From CBDDEC01 sp965226785 (GTDB lineage Bacteria; Chloroflexota; Dehalococcoidia; UBA2979), in assembly GCA_965226785.1 (NCBI GenBank), contig CBDDEC010000002.1, positions 186,001-250,000 of the forward strand: a stretch of 64,000 nucleotides of DNA. The letters are read 5' to 3'. The notes under the pieces were generated by a model. The model worked only from the letters and a program-made list of their open reading frames with translations, made no database searches and was not told the origin of the DNA. The translations under genes were made by a program, and so were the position numbers. Below, one piece after another: positions 62,362 through 64,000 of the stretch. How positions within the stretch are numbered: position 1 is the stretch's first letter; every line of letters begins with the position of its first letter.

Positions 62362-62580
62362 CTACTCGAGCGCTCGATAGCGCTTGGCGAACACAAGCAT
62401 CGGGATCGTGAGTACGACGAGCGCTCCCCCGCAGACTCCGACTGCCGCCTGCGGTCCGGCTACATCTGCGAGCAGGCTAATGAGGAAGACACCGTACGCC
62501 ATCAGGCCGTACTCCGTGTGGTAGATGCTGAGCACCCGCCCCCGGTGCGAGTCCTCCGCGTACGTCTGCACCAGCACGGT
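62362..62580 (-). pseudogene. MFS transporter, C-terminal fragment
   Basis: About 72 residues are left: LVQTYAEDSHRGRVLSIYHT, EYGLMAYGVFLISLLADVAG and PQAAVGVCGGALVVLTIPML. They form the last loop (RGRVxS) and helices 11-12 of an MFS_3-type exporter. At 62,581 the sequence passes into an IS21 fragment, which removed the rest of the gene. It faces the DISARM operon tail to tail. Confidence 0.75.
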
Positions 62581-62582
62581 GC

Positions 62583-62815
62583 TGGGGGATGGTCACCTCG
62601 GTGCTGCCGGACCCGAGCTCGCGGCGCACGCGGCCGACGTAGGCGCACCGTTGCCTCGGCGACCGTCGCGCCGCGCTCGTCGACGAGGCGCTGCCAGATC
62701 CGTCTCGCGGTGTGGCGCTGCTTGCGCGGCGCGCTGAGGTCGGCGACCAGCCACGCGCGGATCGTCGCCTGGTGCGGACCGAGTGACCGGACCCCCTTTG
62801 CGAGCACGTCGTTGC
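62583..62815 (-). pseudogene. IS21-family IstA-like fragment
   Basis: The reading GPHQATIRAWLVADLSAPRK then QRHTARRIWQRLVDERGATV and, after one lost base, YVGRVRRELGSGSTEV matches the N-terminal third of IstA transposases. The DDE core is absent. Confidence 0.75.
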
Positions 62816-62820
62816 GGACA

Positions 62821-63059
62821 TGGGCGGCATCATTTACGGCCCGTACACCGGAACGCGGTTCGCCAGCACATCCGAGACTGACATCGAGCACATCATCGCG
62901 CGCTCGAAGACGCACGACAGCGGCCTCTGTAGGGCCGGTACCGCGCGGCGGCGGCGCTACATGGATGATCGCGACGGCGACGGGGTCGCGTGCGAGCGAG
63001 AGGCTGCCGAGAACTCGCCGAGCCCGACTGGCCCCATCTTTCCCGATGGTCGGACGTGA
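62821..63059 (+). pseudogene. HNH-like/excalibur fusion fragment
   Basis: The 79-residue frame opens GGIIYGPYTGTRFASTSETD followed by IEHIIARSKTHDSGLC, as in secreted HNH-type nucleases (DIEHIxARSExHDSGLC). It then changes to RRRRYMDDRDGDGVACERE, the calcium-binding excalibur signature. Natural proteins carry these in separate regions with a longer nuclease core between, so this is probably an internally deleted gene. No signal peptide is present. Confidence 0.45.
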
Positions 63060-63174
63060 CCGAGGAGGCGCGACGCGATCTCCGCCACTGCCCCATCCTT
63101 GTGTCGGGCTTGTGCGTTTCGGGCTGTCGGCCGAACACCGTATCCTTGGGTTGTCCGCTCCCCCGGAGTTGCAG

Positions 63175-64000
63175 ATGCTCGACATACACGTAGGCCTCCA
63201 GACCGAACGCCTCACGTCTCACACGGGCGGCGGCGTCGAGTTCACACTTGCAAAGGTGACCCACGGCCGAGATCAAGTCGCCTACGGGCTTCACGCCTCG
63301 GTTCACTCGCACTCACTCGGAGGAGTCAGCAGTCAGGACTTCTTGGAGCACCTCGGCTTCCGGCTGCAAGACTGCCCATTCACATCTAGCCGCGAAGCCT
63401 ACTGTGTGGCGGTCGACGAGGGGGTGGACGCAGCTGCATTCGCGGAGGCGTTCGGTGCGGCATTCGACGTGCTGCGCAAGGCTAATGGCCACCTCGAACG
63501 CTGCGGCTTCTACCTTGAGAGCCGAGATTTTCCAGCGAAGGCCTGGGCACGTGGCGGCGGCGATGGTCACACGGGTACGAATCAGCGACGTATGAAAGAG
63601 TCGAGAGACGAGCACTTTGAGTTCGTGTTCTCCTGGCTGGAGCAGGACAGTAATGGCGGGTGGACTACCCACTACAGGGCCACGGAGCGGCCCCAGTCTG
63701 CGGAGATGGAAGCTGTACTCGATTTCCTGGGTCTAGATACGTCAGAGCAGTGCGCCGAGTTCGACTTCGAGCGGTGCAGGTGGCGGCACGTACGACGCGA
63801 TACGCAAGGCGATCCGACCTGCGGCAACAACGACACTGTTGGCGGCTGGTTCGAGGCACACCCTGAGCACTTCGCCGCTGGCATCGAGGACCTGCTCACT
63901 GCTGAGGGGCTCGTTCGGCCTTTCGGGATGAGTTTCTTGCAGCCAGCCGGGAGCAAGGCTCAGCCTGCCCTTCTCGAGCCGGCTCCAGCCGCGCCGGTGA
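63175..64000 (+). CDS. Unrecognised protein, 3' end outside window
   Basis: ATG 63,175, with GGAG 14 bases before it, opens a frame of 275 codons that reaches the right edge without a stop. I do not recognise the family. It begins LDIHVGLQTERLTSHTGGGV, has a His-rich stretch (YGLHASVHSHSLGGVSSQDF), then CGFYLESRDFPAKAWARGGG and many acidic and aromatic residues (EHFEFVFSWLEQDSNGGWTT, QCAEFDFERCRWRHV). It ends in a Pro/Ala-rich stretch. Codon use looks like the host's. It follows DISARM by 850 bases on the same strand but is separated by IS debris, so a defence link is only speculation. Confidence 0.6.
   Translation, partial: MLDIHVGLQTERLTSHTGGGVEFTLAKVTHGRDQVAYGLHASVHSHSLGGVSSQDFLEHLGFRLQDCPFTSSREAYCVAVDEGVDAAAFAEAFGAAFDVLRKANGHLERCGFYLESRDFPAKAWARGGGDGHTGTNQRRMKESRDEHFEFVFSWLEQDSNGGWTTHYRATERPQSAEMEAVLDFLGLDTSEQCAEFDFERCRWRHVRRDTQGDPTCGNNDTVGGWFEAHPEHFAAGIEDLLTAEGLVRPFGMSFLQPAGSKAQPALLEPAPAAPV

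Noticed and set aside
8965..62580. The MFS N-terminal (8,965-9,154) and C-terminal (62,362-62,580) fragments as halves of one gene
   Set aside because: Both are on the minus strand, but the C-terminal piece lies at higher coordinates, so a single split by insertion would not give this order. They are probably from different genes.

Overview
The window is high-GC DNA (by eye about 65%). It looks like a Chloroflexota chromosome (Dehalococcoidia/SAR202-like) or possibly an actinobacterial one. The evidence for this is inference: a fused-type acyl-CoA carboxylase carboxyltransferase, a DsbA-VKOR pair, DinB, LLM, M20 and HpcH enzymes, and a repeat-rich surface protein of the kind common in marine Chloroflexota. 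The dominant theme is genome decay by mobile elements. At least ten chromosomal genes are truncated exactly at insertion-sequence or MITE ends. Many others carry a single-base frameshift, an amber stop or a small duplication.

Layout. 1-7.3 kb: metabolic and stress genes (acyl-CoA carboxylase, SRPBCC, SnoaL-like, dodecin, a broken alpha/alpha-toroid enzyme, HpcH aldolase). 7.4-20.8 kb: an insertion-scarred stretch with an intact DsbA-VKOR pair and relics of a type ISP restriction enzyme, a DExH helicase and a serine recombinase. It ends in a von Willebrand A gene cut at 19,680 by an insertion sequence (ISA). The other half of what looks like the same gene reappears at 37,822, right after another ISA copy, so 19,681-37,821 looks like an 18 kb composite insertion. 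Inside it are a solute-binding protein, an IS3 remnant, a phage packaging block (terminases, ParB-like protein, Dam-like methylase; 23.9-28.5 kb), two tandem tyrosine recombinases and a 46-bp tRNA-Gly(CCC) 3'-half attachment site at 30,775. An intact IS481 element, an M1 peptidase, a haloacid dehalogenase and many ISA/MITE pieces follow. 38.6-46 kb: ordinary chromosomal genes (GNAT, M20 peptidase, hydrolase, two DinB proteins, truncated LLM enzyme). Into these a perfect 1,393-bp copy of the M1 peptidase gene plus MITE has been inserted, followed by a truncated surface protein. 46.6-47.9 kb: a second recombinase plus an identical att site.

48,693-62,323 is the key system: a complete class 1 DISARM anti-phage operon. 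It reads drmD (SNF2-like helicase), drmMI (N6-adenine methylase), drmA (helicase), drmB (DUF1998) and drmC (phospholipase-D-like), all on the plus strand with 1- or 4-nt overlaps. It is 13.6 kb without a single disruption, in sharp contrast to its surroundings. It sits just beyond the recombinase/att module and is therefore probably an island cargo. After it come an MFS transporter tail, an IS21 fragment, a short HNH-like fragment and an unrecognised gene that runs off the right edge.

The mobile elements form one connected story. ISA (1,122 bp, terminal repeats beginning CCGTGGGACGGCAAAAC) and two MITE families with closely similar ends (MITE-1 about 177 bp, MITE-2 98 bp) occur in at least a dozen full or partial copies. 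They mark most of the gene breakpoints.
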